Notes: generated from the letters alone by a model not told the origin. 64,000 nucleotides of DNA from Melieria omissa (GCA_963971225.1 OZ020269.1:93496865-93560864), one strand, 5' to 3'. Counted from the first letter of the stretch, positions 12,942-24,643 are shown. Numbers and translations: made by a program.

Positions 12942-13792
12942 TATTACGCTTCTAAAGATTCCCGCGTGTATTAAAATAAAACCAGTTTTTTGTTGCATAG
13001 TTCAATCAATATCTAATATTAACGAGTAGTTCTACCTGATTGGCTGTTCTTTTTATACGCGTTTGTAAGACTGTCATCTCTGCATACGCGTGTTTATGTA
13101 TATAAATGACAGTTGATTTTCATAATATTGTCGCTGCATTAGCGGAGGTGAATGTGTTTTGTTGTGGGCGCAATCGAGAAGTGTGGTTAAGGCGGACGCT
13201 TGAATTTGCATTTGAATGTGGGAACGACTGCATGGTAGCAGCAACACAAATACGAATTGTCATTTATTCAAATGTCAGCTGTTTGTCGGTTACGTGTGTT
13301 CTTTTCACAATTATCTGATCATCGATTGAATGCGGAACAGGTTATAGGCAATGCAGGAACTATTTTATTGTTATGTTTATTTTATGGTTATGGATTATAA
13401 GAAAGGTGAAAGTTCATTGTATGAAAAAAAAGAGTTCAAATTATATTTCAATAATTGCTTAAAACATTCTTTACACATAGTTTACAATTCCCTATGGGAT
13501 TGTATGTTTGTTTTGAAGGGACAGAAGAGAGCACGACTTGTGTTAAAAAAAACGTAGTATACTTAGTATATTTGTACTCATGGTTATGGAGGTAATCAAA
13601 GGTCACTGCGCTATTGCTGTAATGTTATAGAAATGGCAACTGGCGACCGTTGATTTATGTTGAAGCAGTGGAGATGAGAATGCAGTAGAATCAATCGAGC
13701 ACTAGCTATACCACTGTCCATTTCTACGGGCACGATGCACAGTGTTGCGTGTTCATATAGCGGAGTGAAATAAAGGAAATTTGTTTTATATT
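12942..13792. other. non-coding, no gene recognised
   Basis: Spacer between two inverted-repeat elements. Open frames at 13106-13318 and 13351-13557 are short and unlike any protein I know. No repeats or RNA genes are seen. Confidence 0.45.
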
Positions 13793-14290
13793 AGGGGTAT
13801 TCTCGATGTCTTGCAAAACCCTTGCAAGGTGCACGATATGCAAAAATTGCAGAATCTTGCAATCCGTGCAATGATACAAAAACAAAATACAAGCAAAAAC
13901 ATTTTGCATTTTTTGCATATCATGCTACGCAAAAACCCGTGTTTTGTGTGTGACATCGTGTGTAGGTGCACACGACACACGGCACACGACACGACACGAT
14001 TGTGCGACAGCCATTTAATTTTCTTCGTGTGCGCAAGCGTATTTTCTTTATATTTGGATTTATTTCAATCTTTTTATGTAATTTGCATATATGTATTGCT
14101 TGCAGGTGGAAATGGATCAACCGAAAACCAAATTAAAAAGAAATGGAGAAAGTTTGTGGCTGTTTGCGGAATTTTTGCAATATTAGCAATGTGATCTTTT
14201 TTGTGCGTTCTCGATGTGTAGCATTTTCCAGTCTTGCACGTTTGCATTTTTACAAATTCTTCCTCCGTGCAAGACATCGAGAATACCCCT
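13793..14290. mobile_element. MITE with 23-bp inverted repeats and ATT duplication
   Basis: The left end AGGGGTATTCTCGATGTCTT (first 20 of a 23-base match) is repeated in exact complement at 14268-14290. ATT lies on both outer sides (13790-13792 and 14291-14293), a 3-bp target duplication of the kind seen with PIF/Harbinger-like transposases, although that superfamily prefers TWA. The interior has a CACACGACAC-rich tract and an acceptor-like CTTGCAG before a short frame near 14110, possibly the relic of a transposon gene. No transposase is recognisable. Confidence 0.75.
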
Positions 14291-14336
14291 ATTTACTTTA
14301 TGAGTAACATTGCACTTACTGTGCAAAATTTCAATT

Positions 14337-14757
14337 TCAGTACTGGAAGATACTATTTCCTCCTATTTTCTCAAAGAACATTTTGATTCTTGCGAGATCA
14401 ATTTCAGACAGATGAATAGTCTGTAATAGTTCCTTGCCTAGTACTTGCTTTCTTGCATGAACTAAGGCCTGGCATTCAGTGATCAGTATGGAAGTCTCGT
14501 CATCCTCTATGCAAAATCTACATATTTCACTGTCTGTTAATTTCAGACGGGTCTTATGTTTGTTTAGCAGACAGTGTCCGCTGATTACCCCTGTCATGAG
14601 TTTTAGTTCCGCTCTGCTCAAGCGCAAGAGAAATTTTGCATTTCTGCTCGAGTATCGCGGGTAAAAGGCCTTGGTACATTCCACGCCACTTGATTTTGTC
14701 CATCTTGCATTTGCTTTTATCAAGTATTCTTGCTTAATACAACATTTTTAATGAGAT
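14337..14757 (-). pseudogene. non-LTR retrotransposon A, C-terminal CCHC-like end (older, interrupted copy)
   Basis: The minus-strand reading contains LKLMTGVISGHCLLNKH followed by CRFCIEDDETSILITECQAL. That is the conserved C-terminal module found after the RNase H domain in arthropod non-LTR elements (a TGHC motif, then a C-x2-C...H/T...C cysteine motif). The upstream part of the same element (the end of its RNase H domain) is found beyond a younger insertion, at 15794-15960. A stop precedes the readable segment, and the usual histidine in the cysteine motif appears to be lost. Confidence 0.75.
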
Positions 14758-14770
14758 TTGCTGACACCTA

Positions 14771-15780
14771 TTATTATTATTATTAGTGGGGATGGTGCAC
14801 CGCGACCAAAAGATCTATTGTGCCCCCTTCATGAACTCACAGTTCATCTGTGAGCCCAACTACCGTGAGAAACTTTAGTATATCTCCTATACCCCTGGAT
14901 TTCCAGTTCGCACCTCTGACGAGGTATTCCCCTAGGTGCTTCTTCCGATCATGCATAAGTACAGGGCATTCTCCTAGTATGTGCATTGCAGTTTCATTTA
15001 CCTTCGAACAGAACCTGCAATGTCCGTTTGCACGGATTCCTAGTTTATTTAGGTGATAGTTCAACCTACAATGCCCTGTCATGATACCTGTAATGATTCT
15101 CAGGTTATCTTCTTCTTATATTCTCAGGAATCTCTTCCTACTATATGTTCCGATAATCGCTTTGGAATGTTCCAGACCTGGTTGATTGTCCCAGTATTTA
15201 TTCCTGCTGATTATCTCGTCTTTCCTGGTTAGGATTGATAGAGCTCCCTTTCCCAGTCCACAAAAAGGTTCTGGACCGACGCATGGGGTTGAGGCGCCCC
15301 TTCTTGCCAGTTCGTCGGCCGCCTCGTTTCCTACTATACCTGCGTGGCCCGGAACTCAGAGGACCCATACCTGATTGTGCAGGCCAAGCTCATTAAGCTT
15401 TTCAAGGCATTCCATCACCAGTTTCGAGGATACCTGGTATGAGCTTAGTGCCCTGATTGCCGCTTGGCTATCAGACAGGATCGCAATTCTCCGATTCCGG
15501 TAGTTCCTCGCCAAGTTGAAGTAAGCACACCTTTCAATAGCGTATATTTCCGCTTGAAATATTGTTGTGTGCTTACCCGTGGGTTCCGAGTATCTAATCC
15601 TCGGTCCATATACACCAATTCCGGTACCTTCATCCGTAAGGGATCCATCAGTGTACCAGGTTATCATGTACTGGTTTATCACATACGTTTCTGATATCCG
15701 TACCCAGTTCCTTTTGTTACTAAGTTCTGTTTTGAATCTCTTGATAAAACTGAACTTCGGTGTGATTGTGTCCCTCGGTA
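14771..15780 (-). mobile_element. non-LTR retrotransposon B, 5'-truncated, RNase H plus cysteine motif, (TAA)n tail, 13-bp target duplication
   Basis: Minus strand. The protein reading starts near 15780 with an RNase H domain: TWYTDGSLTDEGTG, then EIYAIERCA and LSDSQAAIRAL, giving the D, E and D active-site residues. It continues to VWVL-stop-VPGHAGIVGNEAADELA, where a TGA interrupts an otherwise intact frame at about 15356 and probably replaces Trp. The C-terminus has GIMTGHCRLNYHL and CRFCSKVNETAMHILGECP. The element ends in TAA repeats at 14771-14784, as in the I-element clade. TTGCTGACACCTA flanks it at 14758-14770 and 15781-15793, an exact 13-bp duplication. The reverse transcriptase is missing through 5' truncation. 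Confidence 0.9.
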
Positions 15781-15793
15781 TTGCTGACACCTA

Positions 15794-15960
15794 AGTTCGG
15801 GTCCAAATGGTCGCTTTCCAGCTCCCTCCCTTGCCAACCTGTCTACGTCCTCATTACCATCATAGCCGCAATGCGCTGGGATCCAGTGTATTATCACCCG
15901 ATTCCCTATTGACAGTTGTTGGAGAAGATTAGCTGTCTCCCATACCAACTGTCAGCACAC
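15794..15960 (-). pseudogene. non-LTR retrotransposon A, RNase H C-terminal part
   Basis: The minus-strand reading HWIPAHCGYDGNEDVDRLA is the conserved end of an RNase H domain (the W-P-x-H-x-G and GNE...D...A motif). It runs into a PFGPEL linker at the target-site duplication of element B. Removing element B joins it to 14337-14757, so both pieces are one older element split by a younger relative. The beginning of this element is truncated at about 15960. Confidence 0.75.
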
Positions 15961-16092
15961 ACATATTTCCTTTCCTAATCTAATATTCTGTGACTAACAA
16001 AGAAAAACTGAAAATAAATAAACACAAATGCAAAAACCACTCAATAAGATTGTAACAAAGATTACATTCGTTCCCAAAGTATTTCTACTTAC

Positions 16093-16263
16093 ATTTGTTT
16101 TATATGATTTTTTACTGCATATTTTCAACTTGTCATTTCGACACGTTCCACAAATGGTGACACAAAAGTGAATTACGGGAATGCCATCACAATGGGTGCA
16201 TTGAACCGTTGCACGAACACAACGAATGCAAAAATTGTCAACAAAAAACCTGTAACTGGCCAT
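16093..16263 (-). CDS. candidate coding exon, cysteine-rich zinc-binding-like peptide
   Basis: Unrecognised. A minus-strand ATG at 16263 opens a 57-codon segment ending exactly at a strong splice donor (AAACAAAT, then GTAAGTAG). It has a regular cysteine pattern: CIRC, then CTHC six residues later, then HFC...C..C, that is C-x2-C-x6-C-x2-C-x8-C-x3-C-x2-C, compatible with a zinc-binding fold. The codon after the donor would enter intronic sequence. No second exon could be placed, so this could be a host gene, a transposon-derived exon or chance. The neighbours are retrotransposon A (upstream in window coordinates) and a gene-free stretch. Confidence 0.25.
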
Positions 16264-17508
16264 AAATGTGCATTTTGCATGTCTCGAAATTAAGAACTTT
16301 TTTATGTTGGGCCATTTGAAAGATTCGCTTCAGTGTTATGCATTGACCGCTTTGTGCTTGGCTGAGTCTTTTTTCGTAGACTGCGCCTAACTCGAATTAC
16401 AGCGGCTCAAGGTTGCGTGCAAAGGGTGTGCAATTACACGTTGTGCTGCTGCTCACAGCTTAAGATTCGCTTGTGTTCTCAACAAAGTTGCTGCTAAATT
16501 GGTGTTTGTCAAGTCAAAAGCGCAACTGTCGTTTTCAGTTTTTTCTGCTTTGTGCAAACTCACTTTTCTCTAAATACTTATGGCTGTTGGTGTTGTTGTT
16601 GGATTGCACTTTTGTTACTGCATTTTTACGCGCCGCCTCGCAAATGTCAATGTTTACAAGACCCCATTAGATGCTCAAGCATGACTCGCTGCCACTTTGC
16701 ATACGCATTCGCATGCGGCACGGCTCATGTTCATGTTGTACTATGGCATGTTGAACAGACGTTTGCTTTGCCGATAAGCAACCATAAAATAGTCTTGCAA
16801 CTGCTTTGGCCACATTACGGAATATTGAAGTAAGTCTAGTAGTGGATTTGTGCTCTGGTGTTTTACGACTCAAGTCAGCAGTAACGGTGCAATTTACTAT
16901 AGTTAACCATCTATGAACTTTAAATATGAGGAAAGAGCAGACTTTGAAATGCAATAAATTTTGTATTTGTAACTTTGTATATTAAGTGCAAATTTCAAAT
17001 GTAAAATTGTGCAGCGTTGTGGAAATATTTTGTTTTGTTTGCAAGCAAAATTATTCTACTAAGTATAAAAGTTTACTCTTAAGGCCAAAAAACTAAAGTA
17101 AATTGAGATAAGAACATCCATATTCTGGAACGATTATAATTTTCAAATGCTAAAAAATACTCAAAATTTTAAAATATTGAAGTCATCTAACGACATGAAA
17201 TATTTCCGCACAGATATACGTATGTTTTATTTTATCAACTGTTTCACACATTTGTATAATTCACTCAAGTTTTGTCAGCCAGCTTTTGTCAGACATGTAT
17301 ACTTTCCTTTCATAAAACACAAAAACTAATTACTCTGCACTTAAACATTTTAGTTCGTGTGCGCTTTTCGCTGCTTCTTCGATTTGGATAAATCACACTT
17401 GAGACTGCAATTTGAAAGTGCCACCTGCCATCTGTTGTTGCTGTCGGTTATTTTGCTTTAGATATTTTTATTTCATATTCTTAACGCTCCAAATAATGCA
17501 TTAATCAT

Positions 17509-17541
<33 letters not shown>

Positions 17542-17869
17542 CACAAGACATGCCGAAGTATGAATTGAATTTGAAGTGAATTTTCATGCATTCCAAGTGT
17601 GCTCGAGTGCATAAAAATTCACATATCTACCCGTTTCAAACGCTTCAATCAGTTTTGACGTAAATGCGTTCGCAATGTTATTGCAACAATGCAACCGCTA
17701 CTGTTGACATTGCAATAGGTTTGGCAACAACTCAAACTCAAATGACCTCAAATTTCGAAACAGTTTGACTTTGATTGGATAGAGTTGAAAAATTGCGGTT
17801 AGAAACCGATGAAGAATGGATGGACGTCATTTTGATTTACATTAATTTGAAAATATTTCATGCTTTTGA
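16264..17869. other. non-coding, with CA microsatellite
   Basis: No gene recognised. A CA dinucleotide run occupies about 17512-17540. Cysteine- and histidine-rich frames in this stretch are by-products of TGT/CAT-rich composition. Confidence 0.5.
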
Positions 17870-19190
17870 GGGTTAAGAAACAAGTTTGAAGTCAATGGGG
17901 CCAATAAACCAAGTTCTTCCTAACCCTTTGTTGATCACTGCAAGATTTTTATGAAGAAATACTTATCTTATTATTTTTCATTTGAAGCGCTTTCAACACA
18001 TTTGAAGTCAATTCAGCATTAAGTCATGTTTTCCCAGACAAACTCTTAATCCATAACCCCGTCAGATTTGTATTTTCGAAAAAAAATAAAAAAACACGTT
18101 TCAAATTATTTCTCATCAAGATTACTTCCACCAAGTTTCTAGTCAAAATATCCATAAAATAACCCATCGTTGACACCGTCAGAATTTGATTTTTAAAAAA
18201 GTGAAAAACACGTATCGAATTATTTCACAGTACTTTTCCCAAGTTTGAAGTCAAATGGCGAAACAAAGTTTTAAGTCAAAAGGCGTAACAAATATTTCTT
18301 CAAACAAACTTTTAACCCTTGGTTGACCCCTTCAAATTCTGATTTTCAAAAAAATGAGACACATGTGTCGAATTATTTTTGGTTCGAAGTACTTTCCCCA
18401 AGTTTTAAGTCAAAAGGTGTAAAAATATTTCTTCATACAAACTTTTAACCCTTGGTTGACCCCTTCAAATTCTGATGTTCAAAAAAATAAGAAGCACGTG
18501 TCGAATTATTTTTAATTCGAAGTACTTTCCCCAAGTTTTAAGTCAAAAGGCGTAAAATATATTTCTTCATACAAACTTGTAATCCTTGGTTGACCCCTTC
18601 AAATTCTGATTTTCCAAAAAAAGGAGAAACACGTGTCAAACTATTTTTGATTTCAAGTGTTTTCACTAAATTTGATGTCAATAGGCCCATCGGTTCATGG
18701 TTTTTTGGGGGTTTTTCTTATCGTATACGCAGTTTAACTCATTGTTGACCCCCTTAAGTTATGATTTTCGAAAAAATAACAAATAGGTGTAATTATTTTT
18801 GATGTTAAGTGTTTTCGTTTTTGATGTGAATAGGCCCACCGGTTCATGGTTTTCTCGTAATCTTCCCGTATACGCAGCTTAACCCATTGTTAACCCCTTT
18901 AAATTTAGATTTTCGAAAAAATTAGAAATGTGCGTCGAATTATTTCTTATTTGAAGTGTTTCCACCAAATTTAACATCAATAGGCCCATTAAATTGCGTT
19001 TCTTCAATAACATTAACCCATGTTTTACCCTTTTAAACCCCAAATTTCAAAAAATACCATCTTAGTAGAGGTAAATTTTTCAAGATGTATCTACAGTTGA
19101 AATTTCATATCTGTTCAGTGGTTTGAGGTGGGCGATGATAAATCGGGCAGTCAGGACAAATAGTTATAGGTATATATAAAGATAAGTCGT
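17870..19190 (+). repeat. diverged tandem family, about 8 units of 130-155 bp
   Basis: Repeated blocks read CCCTTGGTTGACCCCTTCAA, then a TCTGATTTTC-AAAAA stretch, GTGTCGAATTATTT and CCCCAAGTTTTAAGTCAA. GTTGACC-type blocks recur near 17930, 18168, 18317, 18448, 18583, 18740, 18890 and 19017. The array ends in GTTATAGGTATATATAAAG (about 19166-19184), a phrase typical of insect retrotransposon 3' ends. Related sequence recurs at 26115-26560. The copies are old and share no open frame. Confidence 0.7.
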
Positions 19191-19214
19191 CTTTTAGTAA
19201 CTTTAGCTGCATTG

Positions 19215-19369
19215 CAGTGGTGGGTTAAGGGGGGGGTTTGGGGGCTTAAGCCCCTGAAATATTAAGATCGACTTTGAAACTACGTACAAATTAAAAGACA
19301 TTTTCTCAGTATTGCAGAATTACATTAAAATGAAACCCCTCCTGAAATATTTTTCTGAATCTGCCCCTG
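19215..19369. mobile_element. hAT-type MITE with exact 8-bp duplication
   Basis: 155 bp starting CAGTGGTGGGTTAAGG and ending TCTGCCCCTG. CTGCATTG flanks it on both sides (19207-19214 and 19370-19377), the 8-bp target duplication diagnostic of hAT transposition. The interior (CTTAAGCCCCTGAAATAT) matches the element at 33400-33566 in the opposite orientation. Confidence 0.8.
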
Positions 19370-19377
19370 CTGCATTG

Positions 19378-21504
19378 ATTTCTGGTTACTTCCAGAAACT
19401 CCGGTAACCGTGGCTAAGCTGATTATTCTGATTCATTTATTCATCATTCTGATTGTTCCATTCTCGATCCCATGTCGGATCCTCTACTGTAGTCAATATC
19501 AAATATTGAAATGATAACTTTTGTTACGACCCTATCAACAGAGAATGACAACTGAACTTTGAGAGTAAATTTTGCCAAAAATATCCCAACTCGCCATTCG
19601 GAATGAACATAAAACTGTTGATTCCTTCCATTCGCATACAATTTTGAACGAACAACGAATAGTTGTAACAAACTCTGCCTTGGTTTCATAGTCAGTCTGT
19701 CTTGCCAGACGTCCCACAATTAGTCAGCTGCTCTTTTAAACGTGTCCAACAAATCCACTTACTAACGAACAACACACTAAAAGCTTTTCGCTTGTAATTT
19801 TACGTGATTAGTGTCAAGTGTCAGTGGCAGCAATGCTATCGGTTTACTATTGACTTGGCACTCGAGTCGGCAATAAATCATTGACTCGCCACTGAAGTGA
19901 TAATTTCCACTTATTATCCAATGCTCTGACAATTGTAATTGTAATTCTCTACCTATTTTATTGCTGTACAATGCAGAAATGTGAAAAGCTCCAGGCACCC
20001 ACTTCACCGCTCAATTATTGCGGAAATGAAGCGTGGCCGTTGCGTTCCAGTGAGGCGCACGCTGCGCACTCAGTTGGGTTCGAAAGTGCAGCTCTTTAAC
20101 GGGTAAGTGGATAGCTGCAGATCGCTACTACTGTATTGCGGTTAGATACTTTAGTTAATTAACTCATTACATGCACATTCACCATTTTCCAGCGCGGTGC
20201 GTTGGCGCTGCTTGGTTGGAATTTGCCGTCCGTATCATTCGATCGCTTGTTGCTGACATATTCAGCGACTATGAAATGATGCCTAAACGTTTATTAATTG
20301 CCAGCTTGTGGCATTTCCTCTTCTCCACCTAAGCTCACGAGTTGTGGTAACGCGTTTCAATTTGCATTACGCGCCATCGATTTCGTCTCACATTACAAAC
20401 ACATTCCCACCGATTCCTGGCCACCGCTACATAGGCTCAGGTTTCTACGTCTTTTTGGATTTGTAAACCGCAAATCAATATTTTTAATTTTACTATTTTT
20501 ATATACCCAGCAATTTTTAGCTTTTTATTTGTTTACACACTCAGCATTGATATTTAAAATTTTTTCTTGCTAACATTTCTTGTTGCTAAACACAAATAAC
20601 ATATTCGATGATCAAGAAGAATAGATTAAAAAAATTGTTTAATTTCGCTTGCAGCGGGGTTGGCTGCGCGCACCTCTCGAGGTGATGTCATTTTTTTTTT
20701 GCAATCATTTTGCGTTATTTTCAGCTGCTTCACTCTCTTCTGTTTTCATTTTAATAAACGCGATTGCGCACACGTGTACCTGTGTGTGTGCGAGTGTGAT
20801 TGTTGACGTTATTAAATCGCACTGGAATGGAAATACGTATCTGTCAGAAGTTCTAAACAACAGCAGTAAAACAACTAACACGAAGCAACTCAACAACTCG
20901 AAGGTTACCCCACCGGCTTTCGAAGACGCGAAACTGATGAGCGTTGAAAGCGTTCGCAACTCGTATGGCTGTGACTATTGTTGACGCTATTTGTTATGTA
21001 GAAATCTGTCAATTTGTGTGTTGCCAAGATGGTCATTAAGTCTACGGTTTACATTGAGTTGAGTAACGTTAAAAGTGTTGGCTTTCGTTCTGGCGTGTTT
21101 TGAGTGGCGGCTGTTTGCAATATGTTTTCTGGTGTTTTACTTTTCGGTCAATACTTGGATTTTTTTGTAGAACACAAAAACAGTTTTTTTGTAACTGGGT
21201 TTTATAACTGGTCACAGCTGACTAAGAAAATATATGACGAGATTTTATTGGAGATAGAAAATAACATGAAGATTTGGAAGTAGAAAATGGGGAGCAGAAA
21301 AGACTAAGAGAGATAGGAGTTTCTAGGTAAGTGGGATATGGTGGCTGACTCAGTGTGAGACACACTTGTGATACCATAAATTCTACACGTCTGAAATCGT
21401 ATGTCATATTGGAAAACGTCATGTTGTCTTCGAAAGTTGTCTTTTTAGTAGGAGATGATTTTGATTTGAAATTATTATCTATAAAAGAGCCGACACAAAC
21501 TAAG
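19378..21504. other. non-coding, with a fragment of the SINE copy-1 3' half
   Basis: No gene recognised. Positions 21341-21420 match the 3' half of SINE copy 1 (GAGACACACTT, TTGTGATACCA, CGTNTGAAATCGTATG), a truncated relic. The open frame at 20649-20984 has no recognisable features. Confidence 0.5.
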
Positions 21505-22145
21505 TTCACCTATTAAAGAATAGATTATAGTATAGGCCTAAGAAAGTCGGTTGTGATAAGTTGCATTACAGAATTTCACTAAACTTTTGCGTCAAGAGTT
21601 CTACCTTAGCTTCAGAGATCTGTCCTCAAGGTTCCATAGATAATTAAAATAGAGTATAGTACAGGCCCAAAAAATTCTGTTCTGATAACTTACAAAACTT
21701 CACTGAACGTTTGCCTCAAGAGTTGAGAGGTTATAAGTTCCAAAGATTTGTCCTTAAGGTTCCATGGATAATTAGAATAGAGTATAGTACAGGCGTAAGA
21801 AATTCTGTTGTGACAAGTTGCATTACCGAACTTCACTAAACTTTTGCGTCAAGAGTTCTACCTTAGCTTCAGAAATCTGTCCTTAAGGAGATAGAGTATA
21901 AGTAGTACAGGCCCAAGAAATTCTGTTGTGATAAGTTACAGAACTTTATTAAACGTTTGCCTCAAGAGTTGGGAGGTTATAAGTTCCAAAGATCTGTCCT
22001 CAAGGTTCCATGGATAATTAGAATAGAGTATAGTACAGGCCCAAGAAACTCTGTTGTGATAAGTTACAGAGCTTCACTAACGTTTGCCTCAAGAGTTGTG
22101 AGGTTATATGTTCCAAAGATCTGGATCAAGGTTCCATGGATAACA
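21505..22145 (+). repeat. minisatellite, about 5 copies of a ~128-bp unit
   Basis: The phrase AGAGTATAGTACAGGC recurs near 21525 (degenerate), 21650, 21780, 21893 and 22024. Each is followed by AAGAAATTCTGTTGTGATAA, a CACTAAAC block, TTTGCCTCAAGAGTT and AAGGTTCCATGGATAA. Alternate units differ in the middle block (TCTACCTTAGCTTC against GAGGTTATAAGTTCC), suggesting a higher-order two-unit arrangement. Confidence 0.8.
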
Positions 22146-22473
22146 CCGTGCGACAAAAATCAAAAAATTCCAAAATACACGAAAAAATCTATATACTCGC
22201 GAAACTAGGATGCCAAAGAACTTTGACATTTCAAAGACATGTTTATTTCAAAAAATTATTTTAAAAATTGAGCGTATTGTAGAATAACAATATTGGTATC
22301 AAATGAAAGAGAAAAATCCTTAAAATCTGAGAAAATGTAATGTTTTGGTGCAAAAGGGCGATGAGGTATTGAAAATTTCCTTTTAAAACTTTATCCTTGA
22401 ATATCCTTTCAAATTTCCAATAACACAGAGCAACAAAATCGACATTATTTTTGTTTCTGAAATCAAACCATAC

Positions 22474-22567
22474 TTTTCTAAAGGATTTTTGGACGCTGAT
22501 CACAACTGCGTACTTAGTTTTTTGATTGTTCGCAGTTATGATCAGCGTCCAAAAATCCTTTAGAAAA
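22474..22567. repeat. 37-bp near-perfect inverted repeat (hairpin)
   Basis: Arms at 22474-22510 and 22531-22567 match at 36 of 37 positions (both contain GGATTTTTGGACGCTGATCA), separated by a 20-base spacer. No terminal duplication or element boundary is evident. Confidence 0.8.
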
Positions 22568-24145
22568 GGATTGGCTGTTGCTCAATGTAATTGTTTTTTT
22601 TTAATATATCTTAAGGACTAATATGTACACTACTACATCCTTGAATTTTTTCCTTCTAACTTTATTAGTTTAAGACTTAAAAAGTTTAATCCTTAGTCCT
22701 GTCCTGTCTGCACCATCAATTGCTCCATTCTTAACTGGTTCACTTCTATCATGGAAATTCAGTCTACCCGAAGGTAACAACATGCTTCTCATTTAACTAA
22801 AATTATGTCATTTTTTTCCCCTAACCTCATTGCCAACTTGCTTTCCTCAACGACTTCCCTATCGATCCCTTAAAAGCTTAAATCTCATCTACATTCTCAG
22901 CCTTTCAAATATCGCTCTATATCACATTTTCACGTTTTAAACATTGCATAGAGCATTTTTAACATTTTCAATTTGTTTCTCAATTGTGCCTTAATGAGTT
23001 GAGTGAATGTTTACAACACTTGTGCGCAAGTCCACATTCATTTGCCTACACCACAGCCCAGCTCGCAATTACGCTGGAAAACGCTCGTAAGCGTTATGCA
23101 AATTCAAACTAATTAGCAATGTAAATTCCTATTATGCCACATTACAATTGCTACACTCGAATCGCTCCAACACACCGGTCACTAAAGCTGAAAAAATATG
23201 TTTAAACTTAAGGCCGCGCAAGTTTTTCATTTCATTTCAAGAATAGTGCAAACATCGATCCGGCTTGAGCCAGGCGCCGCCTCGTTATTTATCAATGAAT
23301 TTGCATTGTTGTTTTTGTGCTCTATTGACGCCGCACAACTCGCGCACACACTTCACCAGCCGAGTGGGGTTGATGTGTGTGTGTGTGTGTGTTTGTGTGG
23401 CTTAAATATGAAACTTTTACTGAAACTTTAACTTGGTAACGAATGCACACGAAATGGAAAGTAAACAAAAGTGCGCTGCTTGTGCGAGATTTGCCGCACG
23501 TTGGCGACGTAATAAAGCCGGCTTGGCGTTTCCACGAAACCGGAGCACACTCCACGCGTATTGGAACAGCCCCTCTCACACACATACACACACATACACA
23601 TGCATAAGCATTCAACAATTTTATCGATTAAACATTATTTCGACGCACACAGCTGTGCAGCTGGAAATCCTAACGTTGCATTTATTTCCTTTCCTCTGTC
23701 TTTCCCTACGAAACAAACAAAACACTGAATAAAAAGTAAATAAATAAATGAGCTAAAAAAGCCGGTAGTGGAACAAGTGTTCTTTCGTCTGTCTGTTCGA
23801 TGTCGGTGCGTCCCTGTCATTAGTGTTGCTAGTGTAGCGTCAGTGTTTCTAAAAACGTACCATGACGTCTGCCGAACGTATGCGGGCAACACACCTTAAC
23901 TACTTGCAAACTAACACAACTCCCCCTCGTCTACGTTTTCTGTAGACATTCGTAATGATGGCGTTGAACAAATGCTACGACTGACAGCCGCCACATGTCC
24001 TTCGAGTTGCGCCTCACCCACGGTTTTCCCCAAAGTTATTTCCATGTGGTTTTGCGTTGTGCGTTCAAACTAGTCTCATGGCCACAGCTTTTAGGGCTAT
24101 TTTCGTCATGCTTGATTTGGGCATAAAAAATACGAGTGGCGCATG

Positions 24146-24187
24146 CAGGACTCCATGGAGGGTATGAAACCCCTCCATGGAGTCCTG
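24146..24187. repeat. 17-bp perfect palindrome with 8-base loop
   Basis: CAGGACTCCATGGAGGG (24146-24162) is followed by TATGAAAC and the exact complement (24171-24187). The stem is GC-rich in AT-rich surroundings and contains an internal CCATGG palindrome. Confidence 0.85.
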
Positions 24188-24643
24188 GACTGGACTTTCC
24201 AACATCATTTAAAACCATATTTTTCACTCAAAATTTTTGTAGTAAATAGATATTTGGAGAGTTTGAACTCCACAAACTTCTCGTTCACCATTGTACGAGT
24301 ATATAGAAAAATTTCGAGAATGTTTTTTTTAATGATTCAATATTGTTTTCGTATGACCAACTGAAAAACTACTAAACTAAAGAGTATTTCTAACAGTCAT
24401 AAATTCATTAGTTATTATTTTTAAAGGTTGGTCTCGGGGGGAAAATAATTTTGGTCACTTTTATAAGGAGATATGATAGATAGATTTTATAAGGAGATAT
24501 GTTTTTGAAACAAAATATAGTTTATCACTAAAGATAGTAATGGTTTTTTCAATAGAAATGTCTCAGCAACTGTCAAAGATATCGTTGACGTTTAAATTCC
24601 AAAATATTTAGTGGCTTGAACAGTTTGTCATTTCATTCAATTA

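Noticed and set aside
15356..15948. RNase H fragments in inverted domain order read as a novel gene fusion
   Set aside because: The order is fully explained by insertion of one retrotransposon into another, with a 13-bp duplication.
20649..20984. 111-codon plus-strand frame
   Set aside because: Crosses a TGTGTG run and has no conserved motif; antisense frame also open.
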